A stretch of 64,000 nt of DNA, from positions 22,029 through 86,028 of the forward strand of contig NZ_STGW01000011.1 of assembly GCF_004912195.1 (NCBI RefSeq), given 5' to 3'. Of the stretch, positions 17,510 through 26,219 are shown in pieces. The position numbers and the translations under genes were made by a program. Positions within the stretch are counted from its first letter, which is position 1, and the number at the start of each line of letters is the position of its first letter. The stretch is from Nocardioides caeni. Lineage in GTDB: Bacteria > Actinomycetota > Actinomycetes > Propionibacteriales > Nocardioidaceae. Below the pieces are notes generated by a model. The model was not told the DNA's origin, did no database searches, and worked only from the letters and a program-made list of their open reading frames with translations.

Positions 17510-17854
17510 TCAGGCCGAGCGCGGGGCATACATGATCACGGCGACGCCGACGAGGCAGACCAGCGCGCCGATCACGTCGTACCGGTCCGGGCGGAAGCCG
17601 TCCATCGCCATCCCCCACAGCAGGGAGCCGGCGACGAACACCCCGCCGTAGGCGGCGAGGATGCGGCCGAAGTGGGCGTCGGGCTGCAGGGTCGCGACGA
17701 ACCCGTAGATCCCGAGCGCGATGACCCCGGCGCCGATCCACAGCCAGCCGCGGTGCTCGCGCACGCCCTGCCAGACCAGCCAGGCGCCGCCGATCTCCGC
17801 GATCGCGGCGGCGACGAAGAGCGCGATCGAGCGGGCGGTGTCCACGCCGCGCAT
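17510..17854 (-). CDS. YnfA-family (UPF0060) small membrane protein
   Basis: This 114-residue protein has four predicted membrane helices and matches the YnfA/UPF0060 pattern ([58 protein letters not shown]). Family members resemble small multidrug-resistance-like transporters, but the function is not established. It is divergent from the gene at 17911 across about 56 bases. Confidence 0.9.
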   Translation of the reverse strand: MRGVDTARSIALFVAAAIAEIGGAWLVWQGVREHRGWLWIGAGVIALGIYGFVATLQPDAHFGRILAAYGGVFVAGSLLWGMAMDGFRPDRYDVIGALVCLVGVAVIMYAPRSA

Positions 17855-17910
17855 TGTCGCAAGCCGGGTGGGGTTCGCGTGGCCGAACCCGCGGTGTCAC
17901 CCTTGGTGAT

Positions 17911-18624
17911 GTGAGTGAGATCGGTGCGCAGCTGGCGCAGTGGCTGGAGGAGCTGGACCTCGGCGGCCAGCTCGCGACGGCCGGGCTGCCCACCTTCCGG
18001 CGCGACTGCTCCGGCGTCGCGCGGTGGACCGACCCCGCGACCGGGCTCGCGATGAGCGACGAGCAGCTCGCCGAGCTCGACCGGATGCTGCGCGCCGAGG
18101 GCGACGACCCCGCCCACGCCGTACCGCTGCCGCTGGTGCAGCTGCGCCGCAAGGCGCAGGTCCGCGCCGCCCTGCTGGCCAGCGACCACCACACCTACGC
18201 CAGCCTCGCCGCGCTGCGCGGCGCCACCGAGAACGCCACCCGCTTCGCCGTGCACAAGGCGGCGGAGCGGCGCGCCCTCCTCGTCGTGCAGTACGACGGC
18301 ACGACCCTCGTGCCCGCGTTCCAGCTGGACGCGGCCGGTGAGCTGCGGGCCGAGCTGGGTGCGGTGCTCGAGCCGCTGCTGGCTGCCTGTGGCACCGGCG
18401 GCACCGGCGGCACCGGCGGCATGGACACGTGGCAGGTGTGGGCGTGGCTGACCCAGCCGGCCGGGCTGCTCGGCGGCGCGGTGCCCGAGGCGGCCGCCCG
18501 CGACGACGAGGAGCTGCCGCTGGTGCGGCACGCGGCGGTGCGGCTGGCCGAGCGGGCGGCGGCGAGCGCCGGACCTGCGCCCGGCGTACCGGTGGCCCGG
18601 ACGTCCCCGACCGAGGCGTTGTAG
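17911..18624 (+). CDS. Xre/MbcA/ParS antitoxin-like protein, orphan
   Basis: This 237-residue protein ends in a segment (VPAFQLDAAGELRAELGAVLEPLL, then DTWQVWAWLTQPAGLLGG-VPEAA) resembling the toxin-binding domain of Xre/MbcA/ParS-type antitoxins. No RES or other toxin gene is adjacent, so a toxin-antitoxin role is not supported by context. The GTG at 17911 gives a compact protein; an in-frame TTG at 17854 is less likely. A 9-base repeat at 18391-18420 encodes GTGGTGG in a linker. Confidence 0.5.
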   Translation: MSEIGAQLAQWLEELDLGGQLATAGLPTFRRDCSGVARWTDPATGLAMSDEQLAELDRMLRAEGDDPAHAVPLPLVQLRRKAQVRAALLASDHHTYASLAALRGATENATRFAVHKAAERRALLVVQYDGTTLVPAFQLDAAGELRAELGAVLEPLLAACGTGGTGGTGGMDTWQVWAWLTQPAGLLGGAVPEAAARDDEELPLVRHAAVRLAERAAASAGPAPGVPVARTSPTEAL

Positions 18625-18702
18625 GCACCCTCCAACGGACCCCCGGCAATCTTGGCGCCTCCGACGCGGCGCCGCGTCGGCGAATTGCGGAACCCTACAA
18701 GG

Positions 18703-21700
18703 GTGACCCGATCGGTGCCTTCCTCCCCGGCCGCAGCCTCCCGCTCCGCCTTCCGGCGGATCGCGATCGTCAACCGCGGCGAGGCCGCGATGCGCCTGAT
18801 CCACGCGGTGCGCGACCTCAACGCCGAGGGCAACGACGGCGCCGATCTCGTCACCATCGCGCTGCACACCGACGTCGAGCGGACGGCGATGTTCGTCCGC
18901 GAGGCCGACGAGACCCACCTGATCGGGCGGGCCGCGGACCGGCCCTACATCGACCTGGAGGTGCTGGAGCGGGCGCTGACCGAGACCCGCGCCGAGGCCG
19001 TGTGGGTCGGCTGGGGCTTCGTCGCGGAGGACCCGGCGTTCGCCGACCTGTGCGCCCGGCTCGGGATCACCTTCATCGGACCGAGCGCGGCCGCGATGCG
19101 CAAGCTCGGCGACAAGATCGGCTCGAAGCTCATCGCGGAGGAGGTCGGCGTCCCCGTCGCACCGTGGAGCCGCGGCGGCGTCGACACGCTCGACGAGGCG
19201 CTCGCGGCGGCCGAGGAGATCGGCTATCCGTTGATGCTCAAGGCGACCGCCGGCGGCGGCGGGCGCGGCATCCGCCGCGTCGACACCGCCGACGACCTCG
19301 CCGACGCCTACCAGCGCACCCGCGACGAGGCGGAGCGCGCCTTCGGCAGCGGCGTCGTCTTCCTCGAGCGGTTGGTGACCGGAGCCCGGCACGTCGAGGT
19401 TCAGGTCATCGCCGACGGCCAGGGCACGGCGTGGGCCGTGGGGGTCCGCGACTGCTCGGTCCAGCGGCGCAACCAGAAGGTCATCGAGGAGTCGGCCTCC
19501 CCGTTGCTCGACGCCGACCAGGTCGACGACCTCAAGGCGTCCGCGGAGCGTCTCGCCCTCGCGGTGGGCTACGCCGGTGCCGGCACCGTCGAGTTCCTCT
19601 ACCACCCGGGCGAGCGCTCCTTCGCGTTCCTCGAGGTCAACACCCGGCTCCAGGTGGAGCACCCGATCACCGAGGTCACCACCGGACTCGACCTGGTCCG
19701 GCTGCAGATCAACGTCGCCCGCGGCGGCCGCCTCGAGGGCGAGCGGCCCGGCGAGATCGGGCACGCCGTCGAGGCGCGGCTCAACGCCGAGGACCCCGAC
19801 CGCGACTTCGCGCCGTCGCCGGGTCGCATCCAGCGGCTGCGGCTGCCGGCCGGGCCCGGCATCCGGGTCGACACCGGCGTCGGCGAGGGCGACACCATTC
19901 CCGCCGACTTCGACTCGATGATCGCCAAGGTCATCGCGTCCGGCCGCACCCGCGACGAGGCGCTGGCCCGTCTGCGTCGCGCCATGGCCGAGACCACCGT
20001 CATCATCGAGGGGGGCGTCTCCAACAAGGGCTTCATCCTCGACCTGCTCGACCAGCCCGAAGTCGTCGGGCCGCAGTGGACCGGGGGTCCGGGGGCGGAG
20101 CCCCCGGTGGGGGGTACAGGGGGGCGCAGCCCCCATGTGTGGGCCGACACCGGGTGGATCGACCGGGTGCGCGGCGAGGGCCGGCTGGTCGCCCACGAGC
20201 ACTCGGGCGTCGCGCTGGTCGTCGCGGCCATCGAGGCCTACGAGGAGCAGCAGCGCGTCGAGGTGCAGCGACTGCTCGAGACCGCCCACGGCGGCCGGCC
20301 GCAGGTCCAGCACGAGGTCGGCGGCACCATCGACCTCAAGCTCCGCGGCGCCTCCTTCAAGCTGGGCGTGCTGCAGGTCGGGCCGCAGCGCTTCCGGGTC
20401 ACGCTCACGAGCGCCGGTGCCGCGGACACCGCCCAGACCGTCGACGCGGAGATCGTGCGGATCGACGCCGAGCGCAGCACCCTGCACGTCGGCGGCCGCC
20501 GCTTCCGCCTGGTCACCGCCTCCCACGGCCCCGTGCTCCTCGTCGAGGTCGACGGCGTCACCCACCGCGTCTCCCGCGACGAGGGCGGCGTGCTCCGCTC
20601 CCCCGCGCCCGCTCTGGTCGTCGCCACCCCGGTCCAGGTCGGTGACGAGGTCGAGGCCGGCGCCCCCGTGCTGGTGCTGGAGTCGATGAAGATGGAGACC
20701 GTGCTCGCGGCTCCGTTCGCGGCCCGCGTGCGGGAGCTGATGGTCATCACCGGCAGCCAGGTCGAGACGGGCGCCGCGCTGGTGCGCCTCGACCCGCTCG
20801 AGGACGCCGGCGAGGAGCCGGCGGTGCAGGAGGACCAGGCCGGTCCCGGCCTCGAGCTGCCCACGATCCTCGCCCCCGTTGATGCCGCCGATCGCGCGGC
20901 CCGCGGCCTGGCGGATCTCTCCGCCGTGCTGCTCGGCTACGACGTCGACGCCCGCGACGGCGGATCGGCCCTGCCGTCGTACGTCGCGGCTCGCGACGAG
21001 CTCGCCGCCGGCGGTGCCGCCGCCCGGGCCGCCGTGATCGCGGCCGAGCTCGACATGCTCGACGTGTTCGCCGACATGGCCGAGCTGAGCCGCAACCGTC
21101 CCGCGGGCGAGGAGCTGCACACCGGTCTGCGCGTGCACAGCTCGCGCGAGCACTTCCACACCTACCTGCGCAGCCTCGACGTCGAGCGCGACGGCCTGCC
21201 GGCCGAGTTCAGCGCCAAGCTGGCGCGGGTGCTGGCGCACTACGGCGTCGACGAGCTCGACCGCACGCCCGCGCTGGAGCAGGCCGTGCACCGGGTCTTC
21301 CTCGCCCAGCAGCGCACGGCCCCCGAGACCGAGCTGGTGACCGCGATCCTCGGTCGTTGGGCGGCCGACCTCGCGCCGTCCGAGGAGCTCGCCACGCGGG
21401 CGCGCGGTCTGCTGGAGCGGCTGGTCCGCGCGACCCAGCTGCGCTTCCCGGTGGTCGGCGACCTGGCCCGCAGCATCCGCTTCCGCTGGTTCGACCAGCC
21501 GGAGGTCGACCGGGAGCGGACCGCGGTCCTCGCCGGTGTGGCCGACGAGATCGCCGCCCTCGCAGCCGCGCCCGACGCTCCCGACCACGCCACCCGCGTC
21601 GAGCGTCTCTCGCTGATCCCCGAGACCATGGTGCGCTTCCTGTCCGACCGGCTGGAGCAGGGTGTCACCGATGCCCACGAGCCGATGCTGGAGGTGCTGA

Positions 21701-24372
21701 TCCGCCGGCACTACCACGACTTCGGGCTGCGCGACGTCCGCACGTTCGCGGTCCAGGGACGCCCGGCCGTCGGCGCGACGTACACGCTGGACGAGAAGGA
21801 CTCGGCGATCGTCAGCACCGTCGGCACCGTCGCCGAGCTGGCCGCCGGGACGCTCGACGAGCTCGTCGCCGGCCACCTGTCGACCCGTCCCGCCGGTCAC
21901 GACGGCGTCGCCGACCTCTACCTCGCCTGGCCCGACCAGCCGACCTCGGACGACGACACCAGCGCCGAGCTGGCGCGCCTCCTCGGCGGACTGTCGTGGA
22001 CCCAGGACGTGCGCCGCGTGGCGATCGCGACCTGCCCCGGCGGGGGCCGGCCGGTTGGCTACTTCGAGTTCCGCCCGACCCCGGCCACCGACGGCGGGCC
22101 GGCCGGCGTCGTCGAGGACCAGCTGGTCCGCGGCGTGCACCCGATGGTCGGACGTCGCCTCAACCTCTGGCGCCTGCAGGACTTCCACGTCACGCGCCTG
22201 CCCGCCACGGACGACGTGCTCCTCTTCGACTGCGTCGCCAGGGACAACCGCACCGACCGGCGCCTGGTCGCCGTCGCGCAGGTGCGCCAGCTGGTCGTCG
22301 TCCGTGACGAGGACGGCACCGTCGTCGGCGTCCCGCACGCCGAGCGCGCCATCGAGAACTGCCTGGAGTCGATCCGTCGCGCCCGGACCGCGATGGGCGC
22401 CGCCGGCAGCAAGCTGGACATGAACCACGTGTGGGTGCAGGTGTGGCCGGTCGTCGAGGCCGATCCCGCCCAGCTCACCGCGTTGCAGGGCAAGATCACG
22501 CCACTGTCCGACGGCGCGGGCATCGAGGAGGTCGTCGCCGGCGGCCGGATCGCCACCCCCGACGGCCCGGTGCCGGTGAGCTTCCGCTTCCACTCCCAGC
22601 CGGGCAAGGGCGTCACGGCCGCGGTCGAGTCGCCGCCGACCGAGCCCCTCAAGCCGCTCGACGAGTACGCCGGCAAGGTCGTCCGCTCGCGCCGCCGCGG
22701 CATGGTCTATCCCTACGAGCTGGCGGAGATCCTCGCCGGTCCGGGCGGGTCGATGGTGGAGCACGACCTCGACGACTCGGCTGGCCGGGACCGTCTCGTG
22801 CCGGTCGAGCGCCCCTACGGTCTCAACAAGGCCGGCATCATCTGCGCGGTCGTCACCACGAGGACCGACCTGCACCCCGAGGGCGTCACCCGTGTGCTCG
22901 TCTGCGGCGACCCGACCAAGGCCCTCGGCGCGGTGTCGGAGCAGGAGTGCCGCCGGATCATGGCGGCGATCGACCTCGCCGAGGAGATGGGCGTCCCGGT
23001 CGAGTGGTTCGCGATCTCCGCCGGCGCACGGATCTCGATGGACTCCGGCACCGAGAACATGGACTGGGTGGCCGCAGCCCTCAAGCGGATCGTCGAGTTC
23101 ACCCAGACCGGTGGCGAGATCAACGTCGTGGTCGCGGGCATCAACGTCGGCGCCCAGCCCTACTGGAACGCCGAGGCGACGATGCTGATGCACACCAAGG
23201 GCATCCTGGTCATGACGCCCGACAGCGCCATGGTGCTGACCGGCAAGCAGTCGCTGGACTTCTCCGGCGGCGTCTCGGCCGAGGACAACTTCGGCATCGG
23301 CGGCTACGACCGGGTGATGGGGCCCAACGGACAGGCGCAGTACTGGGCGCCCGACCTCGCCGGCGCCTTCCAGGTGCTCCTCGCCCACTACGACCACACC
23401 TACGTCGTCCCCGGCGAGAAGGCTCCGCGCCGCGCGCCGACCACGGACCCGAGCGACCGCGACATCTCGGTCTTCCCGCACGCCCACCCCGACAGCGAGT
23501 TCACCACCGTCGGCCAGATCTTCGACCCGTCGTACAACCGCGACCGCAAGAAGGCCTTCGACATCCGCACGGTGATGCGGGCCATCGCCGACCAGGACCA
23601 CGCCACCCTCGAGCGGTGGGCCGGCATGGCCGACGCCGACACGGCGGTCGTGCAGGACGCGCACGTCGGCGGCTACCCGGTCTGCCTGCTCGGCATCGAG
23701 TCGCGTCCGGTGCGCCGCCACGGCTTCCCGCCCACCGACGGCCCCGACACCTACACCGCGGGCACGCTCTTCCCGCGCTCGTCGAAGAAGGCGGCGCGCG
23801 CGATCAACGCCGCCTCCGGCAACCGGCCGCTCGTCATCCTCGCGAACCTGTCGGGCTTCGACGGCTCACCGGACTCGATGCGCAACCTGCAGCTGGAGTA
23901 CGGCGCCGAGATCGGCCGCGCGATCGTCAACTTCGACGGGCCCATCGTGTTCTGCGTGATCTCGCGCTATCACGGCGGCGCGTTCGTGGTGTTCTCCAAG
24001 CGGCTCAACCCGTCGATGACGGTGCTCGCCGTGGAGGGCTCCTTCGCCTCCGTCATCGGCGGCGCCCCCGCCGCCGCGGTGGTCTTCTCGGGCGAGGTCG
24101 ACAAGCGCACGGCCGCCGACGAGCGCGTGGCCTCGGTCGAGGCGCGCCTGGCGGAGGCGACCGGTCTCGAGCGCGGCAGCCTGGCCGCCGAGCTCGCCGA
24201 CCTCCGTGCCGCCGTACGCGCCGAGAAGATCAGCGAGGTCGCCGGCGAGTTCGACGGCGTTCACGACATCCACCGCGCCGTCGAGGTCGGCTCCGTCGAC
24301 GCCGTCGTCAGCAGCGCCGAGCTCCGCCCCCGCATCATCGCTGCGATCGAAGCCCACCTCACCCGCGCCTGA
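18703..24372 (+). CDS. Single-chain acyl-CoA carboxylase (BC-BCCP-central-CT)
   Basis: This 1,889-residue biotin enzyme probably carboxylates acetyl-CoA or another acyl-CoA. Order: biotin carboxylase (about 15-470, with the GGGGRG ATP loop and EVNTRLQVEHPITE); a linker/BT-like region; BCCP with biotinyl Lys663 in ESMKMETV; a long helical central region (about 700-1290); and a carboxyltransferase (about 1300-1880, ISAGARISMDSGTENMD). This order resembles eukaryotic ACC rather than the usual split actinobacterial AccA/AccD enzymes. The GTG at 18703 is chosen; TTG at 18652 and GTG at 18715 are alternatives. A GC-rich hairpin element is inserted in frame at 20083-20134. Confidence 0.88.
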   Translation: MTRSVPSSPAAASRSAFRRIAIVNRGEAAMRLIHAVRDLNAEGNDGADLVTIALHTDVERTAMFVREADETHLIGRAADRPYIDLEVLERALTETRAEAVWVGWGFVAEDPAFADLCARLGITFIGPSAAAMRKLGDKIGSKLIAEEVGVPVAPWSRGGVDTLDEALAAAEEIGYPLMLKATAGGGGRGIRRVDTADDLADAYQRTRDEAERAFGSGVVFLERLVTGARHVEVQVIADGQGTAWAVGVRDCSVQRRNQKVIEESASPLLDADQVDDLKASAERLALAVGYAGAGTVEFLYHPGERSFAFLEVNTRLQVEHPITEVTTGLDLVRLQINVARGGRLEGERPGEIGHAVEARLNAEDPDRDFAPSPGRIQRLRLPAGPGIRVDTGVGEGDTIPADFDSMIAKVIASGRTRDEALARLRRAMAETTVIIEGGVSNKGFILDLLDQPEVVGPQWTGGPGAEPPVGGTGGRSPHVWADTGWIDRVRGEGRLVAHEHSGVALVVAAIEAYEEQQRVEVQRLLETAHGGRPQVQHEVGGTIDLKLRGASFKLGVLQVGPQRFRVTLTSAGAADTAQTVDAEIVRIDAERSTLHVGGRRFRLVTASHGPVLLVEVDGVTHRVSRDEGGVLRSPAPALVVATPVQVGDEVEAGAPVLVLESMKMETVLAAPFAARVRELMVITGSQVETGAALVRLDPLEDAGEEPAVQEDQAGPGLELPTILAPVDAADRAARGLADLSAVLLGYDVDARDGGSALPSYVAARDELAAGGAAARAAVIAAELDMLDVFADMAELSRNRPAGEELHTGLRVHSSREHFHTYLRSLDVERDGLPAEFSAKLARVLAHYGVDELDRTPALEQAVHRVFLAQQRTAPETELVTAILGRWAADLAPSEELATRARGLLERLVRATQLRFPVVGDLARSIRFRWFDQPEVDRERTAVLAGVADEIAALAAAPDAPDHATRVERLSLIPETMVRFLSDRLEQGVTDAHEPMLEVLIRRHYHDFGLRDVRTFAVQGRPAVGATYTLDEKDSAIVSTVGTVAELAAGTLDELVAGHLSTRPAGHDGVADLYLAWPDQPTSDDDTSAELARLLGGLSWTQDVRRVAIATCPGGGRPVGYFEFRPTPATDGGPAGVVEDQLVRGVHPMVGRRLNLWRLQDFHVTRLPATDDVLLFDCVARDNRTDRRLVAVAQVRQLVVVRDEDGTVVGVPHAERAIENCLESIRRARTAMGAAGSKLDMNHVWVQVWPVVEADPAQLTALQGKITPLSDGAGIEEVVAGGRIATPDGPVPVSFRFHSQPGKGVTAAVESPPTEPLKPLDEYAGKVVRSRRRGMVYPYELAEILAGPGGSMVEHDLDDSAGRDRLVPVERPYGLNKAGIICAVVTTRTDLHPEGVTRVLVCGDPTKALGAVSEQECRRIMAAIDLAEEMGVPVEWFAISAGARISMDSGTENMDWVAAALKRIVEFTQTGGEINVVVAGINVGAQPYWNAEATMLMHTKGILVMTPDSAMVLTGKQSLDFSGGVSAEDNFGIGGYDRVMGPNGQAQYWAPDLAGAFQVLLAHYDHTYVVPGEKAPRRAPTTDPSDRDISVFPHAHPDSEFTTVGQIFDPSYNRDRKKAFDIRTVMRAIADQDHATLERWAGMADADTAVVQDAHVGGYPVCLLGIESRPVRRHGFPPTDGPDTYTAGTLFPRSSKKAARAINAASGNRPLVILANLSGFDGSPDSMRNLQLEYGAEIGRAIVNFDGPIVFCVISRYHGGAFVVFSKRLNPSMTVLAVEGSFASVIGGAPAAAVVFSGEVDKRTAADERVASVEARLAEATGLERGSLAAELADLRAAVRAEKISEVAGEFDGVHDIHRAVEVGSVDAVVSSAELRPRIIAAIEAHLTRA
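20083..20134. repeat. G-run double-hairpin element inside the carboxylase gene
   Basis: Two hairpins, GGGGGC-GGA-GCCCCC (20091-20105) and GGGGGC-GCA-GCCCCC (20120-20134), are joined by a G-rich spacer. This resembles small intergenic palindromes I know from Streptomyces-type genomes. Here it lies within the reading frame and encodes a Gly/Pro-rich insert between EVVGPQ and WADTGWIDRV, at the end of the biotin carboxylase domain. The frame is preserved. Confidence 0.75.
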
Positions 24373-24376
24373 CCTT

Positions 24377-24517
24377 CGCTCGTCGAGTAGCCGCCGAGGG
24401 ACGAGGCGGCGTATCGAGACGCCTGTGCATGGTGCTGGAACCGGTCCGGTCCGGTGCACCGGCTGCGGTGCGTCTCGATACGCGACTCGCTGGCGCTCGC
24501 CTGCTACTCGACGACCG
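24377..24517. repeat. Dispersed element, family B copy 1
   Basis: Outer arms CGCTCGTCGAGTAG and CTACTCGACGACCG enclose inner arms GTATCGAGACG and CGTCTCGATACG, making a nested palindrome about 140 bases long. It fills the gap between the carboxylase stop and the sigma-factor gene, whose last codons and TAG stop come from the element. Other copies are at 58435-58575 and 60868-61007. Confidence 0.85.
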
Positions 24518-25373
24518 ACTGGCGTCGTCGCCGTACGACGGCCAGGACGTCGGGCGCGGCGCGGAACGTGATGGCACGGACCCGGCCGTGCTCGATCGTG
24601 AAGTCGAAGACGACCCGGGCCTCGCCCCGGTGGATCCAGGCGGCGGCGGGACGCTCGCCGACGAAGACGGGGAAGGCGGCCTGCGCCGCGCCGTTGAAGA
24701 AGGTCGCGACCTCCTCCCGCCCGCTGATGCCGCTGGGCGTACCGGACAGCTTCGCGGCGTCGTCGGCGGAGATCTCCGCGTCGGGGGCGAGCAGCTCCAG
24801 GAGCCGGGCGAAGTCGCCGCCGCGGGCCGCGGCCATGAACGCGTCGACGACCTCCCAGTCGGCGAGCGCGTCCTCGGGCGCGGGCTGGGCGATCCGGGCG
24901 CGGGCGCGGGAGGCGAGCTTGCGGGCGGCGACGGGGGTGGTGTCGAGGAGGCTGGCGATGGTGTCGAACTCGAAGCCGAAGCTGTCGTGCAGGACGAACG
25001 CGACGCGCTCCTTGGGGCTCATCCGGTCGAGCACCACCTGCAGCGCGATCCCGACCGTGTCGGCGAGCGCGACGTCGTCGGCGGGGTCCGGCGCGGTCTC
25101 GGTGATCTCCAGGTCCTCGTCGGGCACGGGGGTCCGGGACCGCAGCCGGTCCAGGCACAGCCGGGTGGTGACGGTGGTCAGCCAGCCGGGCAGGTTCTCG
25201 ATCTCGGTCGCGGTGCCGTGCAGCCGCAGCCAGGCCTGCTGGACCACGTCCTCCGCCTCGGCATGGTCGCCGAGCACGTTCGTCGCGATCCGGGTCAGCC
25301 GCGGTCGCTCCGCCTCGAACGTCTCCGTCGCGTCGGAGGCCGGCGTCAGGGATTCGTCGTCCACAGTGGTCAC
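24504..25373 (-). CDS. ECF41-type (SigJ-like) RNA polymerase sigma factor
   Basis: This 289-residue sigma factor has sigma region 2 (RLTRIATNVLGDHAEAEDVVQQAWLRLH), region 4 (LDRMSPKERVAFVLHDSFGFEFDTIASLLDTTPVAARKLASRAR) and a C-terminal SnoaL-like domain (VVDAFMAAARGGDFARLLELLAPDA), the architecture of ECF41. In that group the C-terminal domain controls activity, replacing an anti-sigma factor. The GTG at 25373 is supported by an ECF41-type promoter 30 bases upstream. The final residues SVVE and the stop lie inside repeat B. Confidence 0.88.
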   Translation of the reverse strand: MTTVDDESLTPASDATETFEAERPRLTRIATNVLGDHAEAEDVVQQAWLRLHGTATEIENLPGWLTTVTTRLCLDRLRSRTPVPDEDLEITETAPDPADDVALADTVGIALQVVLDRMSPKERVAFVLHDSFGFEFDTIASLLDTTPVAARKLASRARARIAQPAPEDALADWEVVDAFMAAARGGDFARLLELLAPDAEISADDAAKLSGTPSGISGREEVATFFNGAAQAAFPVFVGERPAAAWIHRGEARVVFDFTIEHGRVRAITFRAAPDVLAVVRRRRQSVVE

Positions 25374-25394
25374 ACTTTCATCCGGGGATCCGTC
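25368..25394 (+). promoter_or_regulatory. ECF41-type promoter for the DUF1059-like gene
   Basis: GGTCACA (25368-25374), exactly 16 bases, then CGTC (25391-25394) matches the published ECF41 consensus TGTCACA-N16-CGTC with one mismatch. It points toward the gene at 25450, leaving a leader of roughly 50 bases. It overlaps the sigma gene start codon. Confidence 0.65.
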
Positions 25395-25402
25395 ATCACC
25401 AT

Positions 25403-25429
25403 GACGAGCACGGGAGCGCCCGTGTGACC
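25403..25429 (-). promoter_or_regulatory. ECF41-type promoter for the sigma-factor gene
   Basis: On the minus strand GGTCACA (25429-25423), 16 bases, then CGTC (25406-25403) gives the same match as on the plus strand, with the identical one-base deviation. It lies 30 bases upstream of the sigma GTG start, consistent with autoregulation, which is usual for this sigma group. Confidence 0.65.
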
Positions 25430-25449
25430 GACACGAGAGGATCGACACC

Positions 25450-25695
25450 ATGGCGACCACGAAGACGATGACCTGCGCCGACCTCGGCGGCCCCTGCGAC
25501 CTCGCCCACACCGGCGAGACCCACGACGAAGTGATCGTGGCCCAGGACAAGCACCTCAAGGAGGTCGTCAAGGCCGGCGACACCGCCCACGTCCCGGCGC
25601 GCAACGACATGAAGGGCCGCTGGCGCCACCCCAAGAAGTCGCTGGGTTGGTACAACGACGTGAAGAAGCGCTTCGCCGAGCTCCCCGCCGACTGA
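25450..25695 (+). CDS. Small DUF1059-like protein
   Basis: This 81-residue protein begins TKTMTCADLGGPCDLAHTGET and continues DEVIVAQDKHLKEVVKAGD, similar to DUF1059 proteins with their conserved Cys pair and His. The function is unknown. It is divergent from the ECF41 sigma gene and preceded by a matching promoter, so it is probably a direct target. It ends 8 bases from the convergent DinB gene. The basic C-terminus (RWRHPKKSLGWYNDVKKRF) extends beyond the usual domain. Confidence 0.75.
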   Translation: MATTKTMTCADLGGPCDLAHTGETHDEVIVAQDKHLKEVVKAGDTAHVPARNDMKGRWRHPKKSLGWYNDVKKRFAELPAD

Positions 25696-25703
25696 GCCTT
25701 CGC

Positions 25704-26219
25704 TCAGCCCCCGCCGATCTCGACCACCACGTCGAGGTGGCCGGCGTGCCGCGCGTACTCCGTGAGGACGTGGAAGCAGATCCACTCCAGCGTGGGCGGG
25801 TCGGCGGCGAAGCGGCCGCCGACTCGCGCCCGCTCGGCGAGGGCGTGGTCGGCCACGATCTCCGTCGTACGCCGCCCCACGGCCCGCAGCCGCTCGGCGA
25901 GGTCCTCGGCGGTGACTCCCTCCGGCACCCGCCACGCAGGAGCGACCCCGCTCGGGGCCCGGCCCGGGTCCGCGACGTCCCAGTCGCCCCACGGCTCCGC
26001 GACGGGCTCGGCGAGGAAGCCCCAGACGAACCACCGCTGCTCCATGTGCAGCAGGTGGTTGAGCAGCTCGAGCGGCGACCAGCCGCTCGGTACGCGAGCG
26101 GTCCGCTGCTCCTGGCGCGACAGTCGGAGCACGGCGAGGATGACGTCCTCGCGCAGCCAGTCGAGGTAGGCGGCCCAGCGTCCGGGGCCGGGCTGCCCCG
26201 TGGACGTCGGCTCGCTCAT
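25704..26219 (-). CDS. DinB-superfamily (DUF664-like) protein
   Basis: This 171-residue four-helix-bundle protein has the N-terminal WLREDVILAVLRLSRQEQRT segment, LLNHLLHMEQRWFVWGFLAEP and WICFHVLTEYARHAGHLDVVVE, which supply the His residues of a DinB metal site. Related proteins include mycothiol- or bacillithiol-dependent transferases; the substrate is not known. The ATG at 26219 overlaps the upstream VOC gene stop by 4 bases. Confidence 0.85.
   Translation of the reverse strand: MSEPTSTGQPGPGRWAAYLDWLREDVILAVLRLSRQEQRTARVPSGWSPLELLNHLLHMEQRWFVWGFLAEPVAEPWGDWDVADPGRAPSGVAPAWRVPEGVTAEDLAERLRAVGRRTTEIVADHALAERARVGGRFAADPPTLEWICFHVLTEYARHAGHLDVVVEIGGG

Noticed and set aside
17572..23721. A 2,049-codon open frame on the minus strand
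   Set aside because: It lies opposite the carboxylase and neighbouring genes and has no family motifs; long antisense frames are expected at this GC content.
24504..25655. A longer start for the sigma factor (to 25655)
   Set aside because: The extra residues are unlike any sigma factor, and the ECF41 promoter lies inside them, so translation must begin downstream at 25373.
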